From positions 317,496 through 381,495 of the forward strand of contig NZ_DLNQ01000015.1 in NCBI RefSeq assembly GCF_002479495.1: DNA of 64,000 bases, read 5' to 3'. Made by a program: the position numbers and the translations under genes. The stretch is from Brevundimonas sp. UBA7506 (lineage in GTDB: Bacteria > Pseudomonadota > Alphaproteobacteria > Caulobacterales > Caulobacteraceae). The notes under the pieces were generated by a model that was given only the letters and a program-made list of their open reading frames with translations, did no database searches and was not told the DNA's origin. Shown here piece after piece: positions 1-8,996 of this stretch (positions within the stretch are counted from its first letter, which is position 1; each line of letters begins with the position of its first letter).

Positions 1-384
1 GTCGTCGCCGTCGCCCTGATCGACCCCGACGGCCGCGTGCTGATCGCCAAGCGGCCCGAGGGCAAGCAGCTGGCCGGGCTGTGGGAATTTCCCGGCGGCA
101 AGGTCGAGCCGGGCGAGCGGCCGGAAGCGGCCCTGATCCGTGAGCTGAAGGAAGAGCTGGACATCGACGTGAACGAGGCCTGCCTGGCCCCCTTCGTGTT
201 TACCAGTCACGCTTACGATTCCTTTCACCTCTTGATGCCACTGTACCTGTGCCGGCGGTGGTCCGGCGTCGTCACCGCTCGTGAACACGCGGGTCTGGCC
301 TGGGTGAAGCCGAACAAGCTGTCGGACTATCCCATGCCGCCGGCTGACGAACCCCTGGTCGCCTGGTTGCGCGACCTGATCTGA
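1..384 (+). CDS. mutT: 8-oxo-dGTP diphosphatase MutT (5' end cut by window)
   Basis: This is a Nudix hydrolase expected to remove oxidised dGTP from the nucleotide pool. The reading frame is open from base 1, so the true start lies before the window; the visible 127 residues cover most of a MutT-size protein. The Nudix box is clear: GGKVEPGE followed by RELKEEL. The usual Gly after the EE pair (EExG) is Asp here (EELDI), a conservative oddity. The stop is at 382-384, and a pilin gene follows 24 bases later on the same strand. Family assignment is secure; the precise substrate is inferred from MutT-like length and the WEFPGGK context. Confidence 0.88.
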   Translation, partial: VVAVALIDPDGRVLIAKRPEGKQLAGLWEFPGGKVEPGERPEAALIRELKEELDIDVNEACLAPFVFTSHAYDSFHLLMPLYLCRRWSGVVTAREHAGLAWVKPNKLSDYPMPPADEPLVAWLRDLI

Positions 385-408
385 TCAGGCGCCGAGGGAG
401 GGGCCGGG

Positions 409-591
409 ATGCGACGTTTCATCGGCCGGTTCCTTCACGACGACAGCGGCGCCACGGCCATTGAGTACGGCTTGATCGCCAGCCTGATCTTTGTGGCCAT
501 CATCGCCGCCATCGGCGCCTTCACCGCGCGGACCGGGGCCATGTACGACTACATCAGCGAAACCATCTCCACGGCCATCGGCGGCGCCTGA
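409..591 (+). CDS. Flp-type IVb pilin
   Basis: A 60-residue prepilin of the Flp/Fap family, the major subunit of Tad pili. A short basic leader (MRRFIGRFLHDDSG) ends at a Gly that fits prepilin-peptidase cleavage. It is followed by ATAIEYGLIASL, the hallmark Glu-Tyr pair of Flp pilins, and a hydrophobic helix of about 20 residues (LIFVAIIAAIGAF). The start is the ATG at 409, preceded by GAGGGAGGGG. No other tad/cpa gene is present in the window, so this is an orphan copy whose secretion machinery must be elsewhere. Confidence 0.9.
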   Translation: MRRFIGRFLHDDSGATAIEYGLIASLIFVAIIAAIGAFTARTGAMYDYISETISTAIGGA

Positions 592-599
592 CGGCGGCC

Positions 600-1487
600 T
601 CAGGTCCGAGCGGTCTGTTCCCTGACGCCGAGCGCGTCCGCCAGACGGGTCTTGGCCGAGCCGCGTCGGGCCGGCTTCTGCTGGCTCTCGTGCGGGGCCC
701 AGCCGGCCAGGTGCACCATCTCGAAGGTCGCCGGGATGCGCCCGTCCGCCTCGGCGTGGCGCTCGGCGTAAAGCTGCGCCGCGCGGGCCAGAACGGCGCG
801 GCTCAGGGGCTTGATCGGCCCCGCCAGCACATTGGTCTCGCCCATGGCCCGCAGGTCGCGCATCAGGGCGAAGGGGTCGCCATAGCGCACCGTCACCCGG
901 TCCACGTCGCTGACCGGCAGGGCGAAACCGGCTCTTTGCAGCAGGCCCGCCCCGTCGAAACCGTCGGCGAAGGGCGAGACGCGGGCCTGGGCCCCGCCGT
1001 TGACCTCCAGCTCGGCCTCGGTCAGCACGCCGCGCAACTCCTTCAGGGTCGCCGCCCCGAACAGGCTGGCCACGAACAGGCCGTCGGGCCTCAGGGCGCG
1101 CCGGATCTGGCTGAGCGCGCCGGGCAGGTCGTTGGCCCAATGCAGACCCAGCAGGTTGACGATCAGGTCCGCCGACTGGTCCTCCAGCCCCAGAGGCCCG
1201 GCCCCCGGCGCGGCGCGTTCGGCCATCGATCCGACGGCGCGCACTTCGGCAACCCGATCGCGGGCCGAACTGTCGGCCACCGCGCGGGCGAAGACGCCCG
1301 GATGGGGCGACAGGTCGACGGGGGCCTGAAACTCGCGCAGGATCACCTCCAGGCTGTTCACCGCGTTCTCGGCGGCGCGCACGTGCAGGAAGTCGGCGTC
1401 GGGGAAGCGTCGGGCGGCGCGGCTCAGGCGCGCGGCGCGGCGGGCGGCGTCGAAGATGATCGGGGGACCGGAGGAGGGGGCGCTCAT
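600..1487 (-). CDS. SAM-dependent methyltransferase (BioC/NDUFAF5-like)
   Basis: A 295-residue class I methyltransferase. The recognisable block is the post-motif region LIVNLLGLHWANDLPG followed by IRRALRPDGLF, characteristic of the BioC-like group that includes mitochondrial NDUFAF5. The N-terminus (FDAARRAARLSRAARR) also matches that group. The substrate cannot be told from sequence. It is divergent from comF, and the two start codons overlap on opposite strands (CAT at 1485-1487, ATG at 1486-1488). No good ribosome binding site is visible before this start, so an internal start remains possible. Confidence 0.8.
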   Translation of the reverse strand: MSAPSSGPPIIFDAARRAARLSRAARRFPDADFLHVRAAENAVNSLEVILREFQAPVDLSPHPGVFARAVADSSARDRVAEVRAVGSMAERAAPGAGPLGLEDQSADLIVNLLGLHWANDLPGALSQIRRALRPDGLFVASLFGAATLKELRGVLTEAELEVNGGAQARVSPFADGFDGAGLLQRAGFALPVSDVDRVTVRYGDPFALMRDLRAMGETNVLAGPIKPLSRAVLARAAQLYAERHAEADGRIPATFEMVHLAGWAPHESQQKPARRGSAKTRLADALGVREQTART

Positions 1488-2292
1488 GGCGGTTCAGGAT
1501 GGGGGCTGGCAGGGTCGAATGAAAGGCGTGATCGCGCCTATAGCATCCCGCGCGCGCCATGCGGGGCGCGGTCTGCTGGATATTCTGCTGCCGCCCATGG
1601 CGCACGACAGCCGTGAGGCCACGGCCTCGGCGGGCCTGACGCCCGACGCCTGGAGCCGGGTGGCCTTTCTGGAAGCGCCCGTCTGCGACGGCTGTGGCGC
1701 GGCCTTTGAATATGACGGCGGCGACTTCGCCTCCGACCGCTGTCTGGCCTGTCAGGTCCAGCCCTACGCCTTCGCCCGGGCGCGGGCGGCCTGCGTCTAC
1801 GACGAGGCCTCGCGGGGGCTGATCCTCAAGTTCAAGCACGGCGACCAGCAGCAGTTCGCGCCCCTGTTCGCCCGCTGGATCGCTCGCTCGGCCGCCGACG
1901 TGGTGGGCGAGGCGGACGCCGTGGTTCCCGTGCCCCTGCACCGGTCCCGCCTGCTGGCGCGGCGCTTCAATCAGGCCGCCGAGGTGGCGCGGCCGCTGGC
2001 CCGCCATGCCGGGCTCGACTACCTGCCCGACGCCCTGATCCGCAGCGCCCCGACCGCCAGCCAGGGCGGCAAGTCGGCGCGCGGACGGCGGCTGAACGTG
2101 AAAATGGCCTTCGCCGTCACGGAAGCCGGGCGTCGCCGGATCAAGGGGCGGCGCATCCTGCTGGTCGACGACGTGCTGACGACCGGGGCCACGGCCGAGG
2201 CCTGTGCGCGGGTCTTGATGGAGGCCGGCGCCCGGGCCGTGGACCTGGCGGTGATCGCGAGGGTGCGAACCGCGCGCGAACCGCCTAAGTAG
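1486..2292 (+). CDS. ComF family protein (zinc ribbon + phosphoribosyltransferase fold)
   Basis: A 268-residue ComF-like protein, the family linked to DNA uptake in naturally competent bacteria. The N-terminal part has a double CxxC zinc ribbon (CDGCG, then CLACQ about 20 residues later). The C-terminal half has the PRTase PRPP-binding loop ILLVDDVLTTGATAEA and the upstream VVPVPLHRSRLLARRFNQA block. I chose the ATG at 1486 because GAGGAGGGGG sits just upstream; an in-frame ATG at 1456 lacks such a site. It heads a same-strand run with grxC, a nitrilase, DUF1178 and an AraC regulator. Confidence 0.88.
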   Translation: MAVQDGGWQGRMKGVIAPIASRARHAGRGLLDILLPPMAHDSREATASAGLTPDAWSRVAFLEAPVCDGCGAAFEYDGGDFASDRCLACQVQPYAFARARAACVYDEASRGLILKFKHGDQQQFAPLFARWIARSAADVVGEADAVVPVPLHRSRLLARRFNQAAEVARPLARHAGLDYLPDALIRSAPTASQGGKSARGRRLNVKMAFAVTEAGRRRIKGRRILLVDDVLTTGATAEACARVLMEAGARAVDLAVIARVRTAREPPK

Positions 2293-2324
2293 GGGGCTAG
2301 CCTGCAGTTCAAGGAGTTCCTGAG

Positions 2325-2582
2325 TTGGCCGAAGTCGTCATCTACACCAAGCCCGGTTGCCCCTATTGCGTCGCCGCCATGGGTCTGCTGACCCGCAAGG
2401 GCGCCGAGTTCACCGAGATCGTCGCCTCGAACGATCCGGAAAAGAAGGCCGAGATGGTCGCGCGTTCGGGCGGCAAGGCCACCTTCCCGCAGATCTTCAT
2501 CAACGGCCAGCACGTCGGCGGCTCGGACGACATCCACGCCCTGGACCGCAAGGGCGGTCTGGATCCCCTGCTGGCGGCCTGA
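2325..2582 (+). CDS. grxC: Glutaredoxin 3
   Basis: An 85-residue dithiol glutaredoxin that reduces disulfides or mixed glutathione disulfides in the cytoplasm. The active site is CPYC in the context TKPGCPYC. The glutathione-binding signature appears as TFPQIFINGQHVGGSDD. Length and motifs are normal for GrxC. The start codon is TTG at 2325, supported by AAGGAG at 2311-2316. The stop TGA (2580-2582) overlaps the ATG of the next gene by one base, which suggests translational coupling. Confidence 0.95.
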   Translation: MAEVVIYTKPGCPYCVAAMGLLTRKGAEFTEIVASNDPEKKAEMVARSGGKATFPQIFINGQHVGGSDDIHALDRKGGLDPLLAA

Positions 2583-3421
2583 TGGGCGAGCGGCTCGAGG
2601 TCGCGCTGATCCAGGCGCGGACGCCGGCGACGGCGCCCGCGGGGCTGGCCCATGTCGAGCCGCTGATCCGCCAGGCGGCGGCGGGCGGGGCGCAATTGAT
2701 CCTGACGCCCGAGGGGACCAACTTCCTCGAGCAGCGCCGGGCCCTGCGCGACGCCGCCCTGTCGAGCGAAGAGGCCGACGCGGCGGTTCTGGGCCTTCGC
2801 GCCCTGGCGGTGGAACTGGGCGTCTGGCTGCTGATCGGCTCGGTCCTCGTCCGCTCGGACGCGCCCGGCGACGCCCGCGCCGCCAACCGCTCCCTGCTGA
2901 TCGACCCGACCGGGGCGATCACGGCCCGCTATGACAAGCTGCACGTCTTCGATGTCGATCTGGCTGATGGCGAGACCTATCGCGAGAGCGCCTCGGTGCG
3001 GCCGGGCGACGCCGCCGTCGTGGCCGACACCCCCTGGGGCGGCCTGGGCCTGACCATCTGCTACGACGTGCGCTTCCCCCATCTGCATCGCCAACTGGCC
3101 CAGGCCGGAGCGGCCATGATCGCCGTCCCCGCAGCCTTCACCCGCCCGACCGGCGAAGCCCACTGGGAGACCCTCCTGCGTGCCCGCGCCATCGAAACCG
3201 GCGCCTTCGTCCTGGCCCCGGCCCAGGGCGGAACCCACGAGGACGGTCGTCAGACCTGGGGCCGCTCCCTGATCGTCGGTCCCTGGGGCGAGGTCATCGC
3301 CCGCGCCGACCACGATGAACCCGGCGTCCTGCATGCCACACTGGACCTGGGCGCCGTGGACCGGGCGCGCGGCTCGATCCCGGCCCTGCGCCACGACCGC
3401 GAATTCGACCCGCCGCAATGA
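2582..3421 (+). CDS. Carbon-nitrogen hydrolase (nitrilase superfamily, Nit-like amidase)
   Basis: A 279-residue cytoplasmic amidase of the nitrilase superfamily. The Glu-Lys-Cys triad is visible: TPEGTNFLE (Glu), YDKLHVFDVDL (Lys) and LTICYDVRFP (Cys). The YDKLHVFDVDL and CYDVRFPHLHR motifs match the Nit1/Nit2 branch, whose members hydrolyse deaminated glutathione or omega-amides; this branch is an inference. The start is the ATG overlapping the grxC stop, and the end overlaps the next start (ATGA at 3418-3421). The placement beside glutaredoxin fits a glutathione-repair role. Confidence 0.88.
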   Translation: MGERLEVALIQARTPATAPAGLAHVEPLIRQAAAGGAQLILTPEGTNFLEQRRALRDAALSSEEADAAVLGLRALAVELGVWLLIGSVLVRSDAPGDARAANRSLLIDPTGAITARYDKLHVFDVDLADGETYRESASVRPGDAAVVADTPWGGLGLTICYDVRFPHLHRQLAQAGAAMIAVPAAFTRPTGEAHWETLLRARAIETGAFVLAPAQGGTHEDGRQTWGRSLIVGPWGEVIARADHDEPGVLHATLDLGAVDRARGSIPALRHDREFDPPQ

Positions 3422-3852
3422 TCCGCTACGCCCTGTTCTGCGACCACGACCACGGCTTCGAGGCCTGGTTCGCCTCTTCGAGCGACTATGACGATCAGGC
3501 CGCGCGCGGTCTGGTGGAGTGCCCCTTCTGCGGCTCGACGGCCGTGCGCAAGCAGGTCATGGCCCCGTCCGTCGCGGGCACGAAGAAGACCGCCCCTTCG
3601 CCGGACGCCATGAAGCAGATGCAGTCCATGATGATGCAGGCGGCGCGCGAGGTGCGCGAGCATGTCGAGCAGAATTTCGACTATGTCGGCGACGCCTTCG
3701 CCCACGAGGCCCGCGACATCCATGAAGGCCGCTCCGAAAAGCGCGAGATCTACGGCGAGGCCACCCCCGCCGAGGTCAAGAAGCTGAAGGACGACGGCGT
3801 GCCCTGTGCTCCCCTGCCCAGCCTGCCGCCCGACCCGAAGAAGGCGAACTGA
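3418..3852 (+). CDS. DUF1178 family zinc-ribbon protein
   Basis: A 144-residue protein of the DUF1178 family, common in alpha- and betaproteobacteria and of unknown function. It begins with the typical MIRYALFCDHDHGFEAWF, followed by a second half-knuckle CPFCGS, so a small zinc ribbon is likely (Cys8 and CPFC). The C-terminal half is charged and contains the family block REIYGEATPAEVKKLKDDG. It is coupled to the nitrilase gene by a 4-base ATGA overlap, an association often seen in related genomes. Confidence 0.9.
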   Translation: MIRYALFCDHDHGFEAWFASSSDYDDQAARGLVECPFCGSTAVRKQVMAPSVAGTKKTAPSPDAMKQMQSMMMQAAREVREHVEQNFDYVGDAFAHEARDIHEGRSEKREIYGEATPAEVKKLKDDGVPCAPLPSLPPDPKKAN

Positions 3853-3855
3853 CGC

Positions 3856-4671
3856 ATGGGGGAGGGGGAACGTTATCAGGAGTTCGCGCCGCCTCCGTCT
3901 CTGCGGCCCTTCGTGCGCGTGCTGTGGACCTATGCGGCGCCGACCCCGACCGGCGAGGTGCAGCGCATCGCCCCCGACGGCTGTCCCGAACTGGTGATCG
4001 ATTTGGCCGCCCCCTACGAGGAAGCGGGCGAGGACGGCGTCTTTCGGCCCCAGCCGCCGGTCATCTTCGCCGGTCAGATGACCCGGCCCATGGCCATCCG
4101 TCCGGTTGGCCCGGTGGAGATCGTCGCCGCCAAGTTCGAGCCGGACGGGGCGCGAGACTTCCTGGCCCGTCCGCTGATCGAGGCGACGGACCTGCGGCTG
4201 GACCTCACGGCGCGGCTGCGCGGCTTTACCGCCCCGTCCGGCGATCCGGCGGCCCAGGCGGTGGCTCTGGCCGAATGGCTGGAAGTTCAGCGTCAGGCGG
4301 GCGACTGGCGCATCGACCCCGGCGTACGCGGCCAGGTAGACGCCGCCGAACGCGAGAACGAGGGGCTTGTGCTCAACCCCGCCGAACGCCGCGCCCTGCA
4401 ACGCCGTTTCCGCGACCGCGTCGGCGTGGCGCCGCGCACCCTGCGCTCGGTCTTCCGCTTCCGGCGCATTTTCGACCATGCCACGGGCCCGGACGCCGAC
4501 GCCGCCTCCTGGCTGGAGGCCGGTCTGGCCGCCGGCTATTTCGATCAGCCCCAGATGGCCCGCGATTTTCGTCGCTTCCTAGGCTGCACCGCCACCGAAT
4601 GGGCGCGCGATCAGATGGAACTGGCCCGGCAGTTGGCGTCGCAATCCTACAAGCGGGACGGGCGGGATTGA
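3856..4671 (+). CDS. AraC family transcriptional regulator (DUF6597 + HTH)
   Basis: A 271-residue regulator. The N-terminal ~110 residues match the DUF6597 sensor type (LRPFVRVLWTY and later RIAPDGCPELVID). The C-terminal ~100 residues form the AraC double helix-turn-helix, ending with the signature AGYFDQPQMARDFRRFLG. The effector and targets are unknown. It starts 3 bases after the DUF1178 stop, so it is probably co-transcribed with comF-grxC-nitrilase-DUF1178. Confidence 0.87.
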   Translation: MGEGERYQEFAPPPSLRPFVRVLWTYAAPTPTGEVQRIAPDGCPELVIDLAAPYEEAGEDGVFRPQPPVIFAGQMTRPMAIRPVGPVEIVAAKFEPDGARDFLARPLIEATDLRLDLTARLRGFTAPSGDPAAQAVALAEWLEVQRQAGDWRIDPGVRGQVDAAERENEGLVLNPAERRALQRRFRDRVGVAPRTLRSVFRFRRIFDHATGPDADAASWLEAGLAAGYFDQPQMARDFRRFLGCTATEWARDQMELARQLASQSYKRDGRD

Positions 4672-4707
4672 TCTAGGCTCCTTTCCGAACCGAGGAGGGA
4701 GACTTCG

Positions 4708-5169
4708 ATGGCCTTGCTGACCGCGCTTTCGGCCGCCGCCCTGATACAGGCGGCGGCGCCCGCGCCCGACCTGTCGTGGCTGGCCGGCTACTGGCTGGAC
4801 TGTTCGCGAGGGCGCGAGGCGTCGGAGACCTGGAGCGACCCGCGCGCGGGTCTGATGGTCGGTCATACCGTGACTGTGCGCAATGGCCGCAGCGGCTTCG
4901 AGTTCGCGCGCATCACCCGCCTGCAGGACGGCGCCCTGACCTATGTCGCGCAGCCGGCCGGGGCCGCGCCGACCCCCTTCCGCCTGATTGAAAGCGGGCC
5001 GCAGCGGGCGGTTTTCGCCAATCCCGCCAACGACTTTCCGCACCGCATCCTCTATCAGCGCGCGGGGGATGTGCTGACCGCCCGCATCGAAGGGGCGAAC
5101 GACGATGAGACCCGGAGCGTGGAATGGAACTTCAACAAGGCGGAGCTGAACGCTCGTTGTCCCAGCTAA
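4708..5169 (+). CDS. DUF6265 family exported protein
   Basis: A 153-residue protein of unknown function. It opens with a short hydrophobic segment (MALLTALSAAALIQAAAPA) that looks like a weak signal peptide. A lipocalin/FABP-like small beta domain follows, starting LSWLAGYWLDC and containing FANPANDFPHRILY, both typical of DUF6265. The start ATG at 4708 has GAGGAGGGAG upstream at 4691-4700. The end overlaps the probable start of the next gene by 13 bases. Confidence 0.75.
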   Translation: MALLTALSAAALIQAAAPAPDLSWLAGYWLDCSRGREASETWSDPRAGLMVGHTVTVRNGRSGFEFARITRLQDGALTYVAQPAGAAPTPFRLIESGPQRAVFANPANDFPHRILYQRAGDVLTARIEGANDDETRSVEWNFNKAELNARCPS

Positions 5170-5669
5170 GCTGGCGACCCATGACGCCCGCCGACGTCGA
5201 CGGCGTCGTCGCCGTGGCCCGCCTGTCCTTCCCCGACCATTTCGAGGCGCGTGAATGCTTCGCCGAGCGTCAGCAACTGGCGCCCGAGGGCTGCTTCGTC
5301 CTGTCCGATCCGGCGGGCAAGGTGATGGGCTATCTGATGGCCTATCCGTGGAAGCGGAACAGCGCCCCGCCGCTGGACAGCCTGATCGGCGCCGTGCCCG
5401 AGGACGCAGATGTCGTCTATCTGCACGACCTGGCCGTCCATCCCGACACGCGCGGCGGCGGCCATACCCGCGCCATCGTCGAACGTCTGGCCGAACAGGC
5501 GAGGGCGGCGGGCTGGCCCGAGATCGCCCTGGTGGCCGTCAATGAGGCGACCGCCTTCTGGGAGCGCAACGGCTTCGTCGTCGAGAACCCGCCCGGCATG
5601 GCCGAAAAGCTGGCCAGCTACGGCGCCGACGCCCGCTACATGATTCGGACGCTTCAAGCGGAACCTTAA
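5157..5669 (+). CDS. GNAT family N-acetyltransferase
   Basis: A predicted acetyl-CoA-dependent acetyltransferase of about 170 residues. The fold begins at LSWRPMTPADVDGV. The acetyl-CoA binding region is at VVYLHDLAVHPDTRGGG (motif A), with FWERNGFVV near the end. I prefer a TTG start at 5157, with GCGGAG about 10 bases upstream and the first residues matching the family start. An ATG at 5124 in the same frame adds 11 residues, and an ATG at 5181 is also possible. The substrate is unknown. Confidence 0.82.
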   Translation: MSQLSWRPMTPADVDGVVAVARLSFPDHFEARECFAERQQLAPEGCFVLSDPAGKVMGYLMAYPWKRNSAPPLDSLIGAVPEDADVVYLHDLAVHPDTRGGGHTRAIVERLAEQARAAGWPEIALVAVNEATAFWERNGFVVENPPGMAEKLASYGADARYMIRTLQAEP

Positions 5670-5694
5670 GCCGGGCTCGGGCCTTTCGGAGCCC

Positions 5695-6255
5695 ATGAGC
5701 TTCAAGCGCACCCTTCCCCTCGTCCTGCTGGCCGGCGCCGCCCTGGCCCTCGGCGCCTGCGCCACCCTGCAACGCGGGCCGGTCGGCAACGCCGCCGTGC
5801 CGCAACCCGCCAAGTCGGTGGACCTGAACCGCTATCTCGGCCGCTGGTACGAACTGGCGCGCTACGAGGCCGGCTTTCAGAAGGATTGCGAGGCGGTGAC
5901 CGCCGACTACAGCCTGCGCGACGACGGCCTGATCGGCGTGCTGAACCGCTGTCGCCAGGGCGCGGTCGACGGCCCCGTGAAACAGGCCGAGGCCCGCGCC
6001 AGGATCGTTGAGGGCAGCGACAACGCCAAGTTGAAGGTCTCCTTCTTCGGTCCCTTCTATGTCGGCGACTACTGGGTGCTGGACCACGCCGACGACTACA
6101 GCTGGTCGATCGTCGGCGAACCGTCGGGCCGCTATCTCTGGATCCTCAGCCGCGAGGCCCGCCCCGCAGCGGAAACCCGTCAGGCCCTGCGCAACCGGGT
6201 CCAGGCCCTGGGTTATGACCTGTCGCTGCTGCGCGAGACGCAGCAGCCTGGCTAG
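5695..6255 (+). CDS. Lipocalin family lipoprotein (Blc-like)
   Basis: A 186-residue outer-membrane lipocalin. The lipoprotein signal ends at a lipobox (LALGAC), with Cys near residue 22. The lipocalin GxW motif is in YLGRWYELARYEAGFQ, and the second conserved region is YLWILSREARP. This matches bacterial Blc, which binds lysophospholipids or fatty acids. The stop TAG sits in a CTAG palindrome shared with the stop of the convergent ATPase gene. Confidence 0.9.
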   Translation: MSFKRTLPLVLLAGAALALGACATLQRGPVGNAAVPQPAKSVDLNRYLGRWYELARYEAGFQKDCEAVTADYSLRDDGLIGVLNRCRQGAVDGPVKQAEARARIVEGSDNAKLKVSFFGPFYVGDYWVLDHADDYSWSIVGEPSGRYLWILSREARPAAETRQALRNRVQALGYDLSLLRETQQPG

Positions 6256-6791
6256 GCGAGCCGCGACAGGACGAAGGCGACCCGCTCGGCGACGGGCGCC
6301 TTCGGCAGTTCGATCAGGTCGTAGCCGAAGCGCGGATAGACTTCGACCATGGCGTCGAAGGTGCGCTGCGCCTCGTCCAGATCCTGCCGGCGCTCGGCGT
6401 CCTGAACGAAGATCTCGGGCCAGACCGGAGCGATGAAGGCCTGCCTTGCATAGCGGGCTTCGCGCGCCGCCCGTTCGACATGAGCCGGGACCGGCAGGCC
6501 GCACAGGGTCAGGTAGCCGACCACGTCGGGCACGCCGCGATCAAAGAAGACCGGGGCGGCTGTATCCTCTGCGCGGGCATAGGCGTCCATATCGCGGTCC
6601 AGCATCAACTCGGCGAACAGGGCGCGGTCGCGCCAAGGCAGGGCTTGGCCGCCGATGGCCTGCTGGCGGCGGATGATCGCGCGTCCCGCCTCCGGCGAGG
6701 TCGCATGACCCGCCGCCGCCAGCGCCTCGATCAGGCTGGTCTTGCCCGATCCCGGCCCGCCGGTGACGAGGATGCGCCGCAGCGTCCTCAC
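6252..6791 (-). CDS. AAA family ATPase (AAA_28-type P-loop protein)
   Basis: A 179-residue P-loop protein. Walker A is GGPGSGKTS within [20 protein letters not shown], and the middle has the family block [14 protein letters not shown]. The size and layout match the small AAA_28 ATPases or kinases of unknown substrate. It is transcribed with ubiG: its ATG overlaps the ubiG stop by 4 bases (6788-6791). It converges on the lipocalin gene, sharing a CTAG at the two stops. Confidence 0.83.
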   Translation of the reverse strand: MRTLRRILVTGGPGSGKTSLIEALAAAGHATSPEAGRAIIRRQQAIGGQALPWRDRALFAELMLDRDMDAYARAEDTAAPVFFDRGVPDVVGYLTLCGLPVPAHVERAAREARYARQAFIAPVWPEIFVQDAERRQDLDEAQRTFDAMVEVYPRFGYDLIELPKAPVAERVAFVLSRLA

Positions 6792-7606
6792 GCGTCCCGC
6801 GTCGCCATCATCATGTAGTTGATGCCCACATCGTCGCCCTCGCTCCAGCGGTCGTTCAGCGGATCATAGGCCAGGCCATAGGGGCCGGTGACGGTCAGGG
6901 GCTCGCCGTCCAGCATGGCGCGCAGCTCCTCGGGCTTGAGGAACTGGCGCCAGTCATGGGTGCCGGCGGGGACCCAGCGCAGCACGTATTCGGCGGCGAA
7001 CTTGCCCAGCAGCAGGCCCTTCAGGGTGCGGTTCAGGGTGGCGACGATCATCAGACCGCCAGGCTTGATCAGTTTCGAGCAGGCGCGGACGAAGGCCTCG
7101 GGATCGGCGACATGCTCGATCACCTCCATGGTCAGGACCACGTCGAAGGGGCCGGCGCCGGCTTCCACCATCTGCTCGACGGTCGCGGCCCGATAGGCGA
7201 TGTCGAGACCCATCTGTTCGGCGTGGGCGCGGGCTGTGCCGATGTTCTCGGACGACGCGTCGAGGGCCGTGACCTCGAAGCCCATGCGCCGCATCGGTTC
7301 GGCGATCAGGCCGCCGCCGCAGCCGATGTCGATCAGGCTGAGGCCCTCAAACGGGGCCCGCGCCCGAACGTCGCGGCCATAGTGTTCGGCAGCCCGGTCG
7401 CGGACGAATTTCAGCCGGGCCGGATTGAAGCGATGCAGGGGCGCGAACGGCCCTTTCGGGTCCCACCATTCGGCCGCCTGGGCCGAAAAGCGCGCCACAT
7501 CGGCGGGATCAATGCTCGGCCCCTCGGCACGATCGGTTGCAAAGGGTGAAAAACCCTCATCGCTTTGGGGTTTGCGCGGCTCAAGGCTGTCGTTAGAAGC
7601 GGACAT
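6788..7606 (-). CDS. ubiG: Ubiquinone biosynthesis O-methyltransferase UbiG
   Basis: A 272-residue methyltransferase catalysing the two O-methylations of ubiquinone biosynthesis. SAM motif I is [20 protein letters not shown], preceded by the UbiG marker [19 protein letters not shown]. The C-terminal portion includes [17 protein letters not shown] and [10 protein letters not shown], both typical of UbiG. I chose the ATG at 7606 ([10 protein letters not shown]); an upstream ATG at 7618 is also available. It is divergent from lysC, an arrangement common in alphaproteobacteria. Confidence 0.95.
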   Translation of the reverse strand: MSASNDSLEPRKPQSDEGFSPFATDRAEGPSIDPADVARFSAQAAEWWDPKGPFAPLHRFNPARLKFVRDRAAEHYGRDVRARAPFEGLSLIDIGCGGGLIAEPMRRMGFEVTALDASSENIGTARAHAEQMGLDIAYRAATVEQMVEAGAGPFDVVLTMEVIEHVADPEAFVRACSKLIKPGGLMIVATLNRTLKGLLLGKFAAEYVLRWVPAGTHDWRQFLKPEELRAMLDGEPLTVTGPYGLAYDPLNDRWSEGDDVGINYMMMATRDA

Positions 7607-7662
7607 GGCCGCAGGCATGAACCGCCTTGGCCGCCCATGCAAGCAGGGGACGAAACGCCACG

Positions 7663-8937
7663 ATGACGCGGCCCGAAACGACACGACTGGTGATGAAGTT
7701 CGGGGGGACCTCCATGGGGGACCTCGAGCGTATTCGTCGTGCGGCGCGAATTATCGCCGCCGAGGCCGCCAAGGGCAAACAGATCGCCGTGGTGGTGTCC
7801 GCCATGGCCGGCAAGACCAATGAGCTGGTGGCCTGGACCGACGGCGCGGGACCGGCCGCCGCGGGCCTGCCCCTGTCGGACGACGAATACGATGTGGTGG
7901 TCGCCTCGGGCGAGCAGGTGACGTCAGGCCTTCTGGCCCTGACCCTGCGCAACATGGGCCTTAACGCGCGCAGTTGGATGGGCTGGCAGATTCCGATCCT
8001 GACCGACGACGCCCACGGTCGCGCCCGCATCGAGGACGTGCCTGGCGACGTCCTGGGCGCCGCAGTCGACAGCGGCCAGATCGCCATCGTGCCCGGCTTC
8101 CAGGGCGTGACCCGCGACGGCCGCATCACCACGCTCGGTCGTGGCGGCTCCGACACCTCGGCGGTGGCGGTGGCGGCGGCGCTGGGCGCCCCTTGCGACA
8201 TCTACACCGACGTGGACGGCGTCTATACGACCGACCCCCGCATCGAGAGCCGCGCGCGGCGCCTGGAAAAGGTCTCCTACGAGGAGATGCTGGAAATGGC
8301 CTCCTTGGGGGCCAAGGTGCTGCAGACCCGCTCGGTCGAGCTGGCCATGGCCAAGCAGGTCCCGGTTCGGGTCCTGTCCAGCTTCATCGAGCCGGATGAG
8401 AATGGAAATCTGCCGGAAAACGCCGGCACCCTGATTTGTGACGAGGATGAGATCGTGGAAAAGCGCATCGTTTCCGGCGTGACCATGAGCCGGGACGAAG
8501 CCCGGATCACGCTGCTGGGTCTGGCGGACCGCACCGACGCCCCCGCCGACGTCTTCACGCGTCTGGCCGAGGCCAACGTCAATGTGGACATGATCGTGCA
8601 GAGCCAGGCCCGCACCGAGGGCGCGGTGAACCTGACCTTCACGACGGGTCGCCGCGACGCCCAGCGCGCCGCCGAGATGATGACCGCCGCCAAGGCCGAG
8701 ATCGGCTTTGAGGAACTTCGCATCGACGCCGACGTGGCCAAGATCTCGGTCATCGGCGTCGGCATGCGCAGTCACGCGGGCGTGGCCCAGACCATGTTCC
8801 GGGCCCTGGCCGACAAGGGCGTCAAGTTCCAGGCCATCTCGACCTCGGAAATCAAGATCAGCGTCCTGATCGAGGACGCCTATTCCGAACTGGCCGTGCG
8901 CGCGTTGCACGCGGCCTACGGGCTCGACGCCCTATAG
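7663..8937 (+). CDS. lysC: Aspartate kinase
   Basis: A 424-residue aspartokinase, the first enzyme of the lysine/threonine/methionine branch. The catalytic domain begins with [15 protein letters not shown] and has [15 protein letters not shown]. The C-terminal third carries two ACT domains (ITLLGLADR and [13 protein letters not shown]), implying feedback regulation by lysine and/or threonine. The start ATG at 7663 was chosen over an upstream TTG because family alignments begin near here. The downstream ptsP is on the same strand after 59 bases. Confidence 0.97.
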   Translation: MTRPETTRLVMKFGGTSMGDLERIRRAARIIAAEAAKGKQIAVVVSAMAGKTNELVAWTDGAGPAAAGLPLSDDEYDVVVASGEQVTSGLLALTLRNMGLNARSWMGWQIPILTDDAHGRARIEDVPGDVLGAAVDSGQIAIVPGFQGVTRDGRITTLGRGGSDTSAVAVAAALGAPCDIYTDVDGVYTTDPRIESRARRLEKVSYEEMLEMASLGAKVLQTRSVELAMAKQVPVRVLSSFIEPDENGNLPENAGTLICDEDEIVEKRIVSGVTMSRDEARITLLGLADRTDAPADVFTRLAEANVNVDMIVQSQARTEGAVNLTFTTGRRDAQRAAEMMTAAKAEIGFEELRIDADVAKISVIGVGMRSHAGVAQTMFRALADKGVKFQAISTSEIKISVLIEDAYSELAVRALHAAYGLDAL

Positions 8938-8996
8938 GAAAACAGCAACGCCGCCCTATCTGACGAGGTCAGCGGGGCGGTCAGGCGGGAGGCGAC

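Noticed and set aside
385-2007. Long reverse-strand open frame over the pilin, methyltransferase and comF region.
   Set aside because: It is one of many GC-rich shadow frames; its low-complexity Arg/Pro/Gly product has no motif, and real genes with motifs occupy the same DNA. The same applies to the frames at 3250-4479, 8916-10103, 26961-28856 and 43212-45362.
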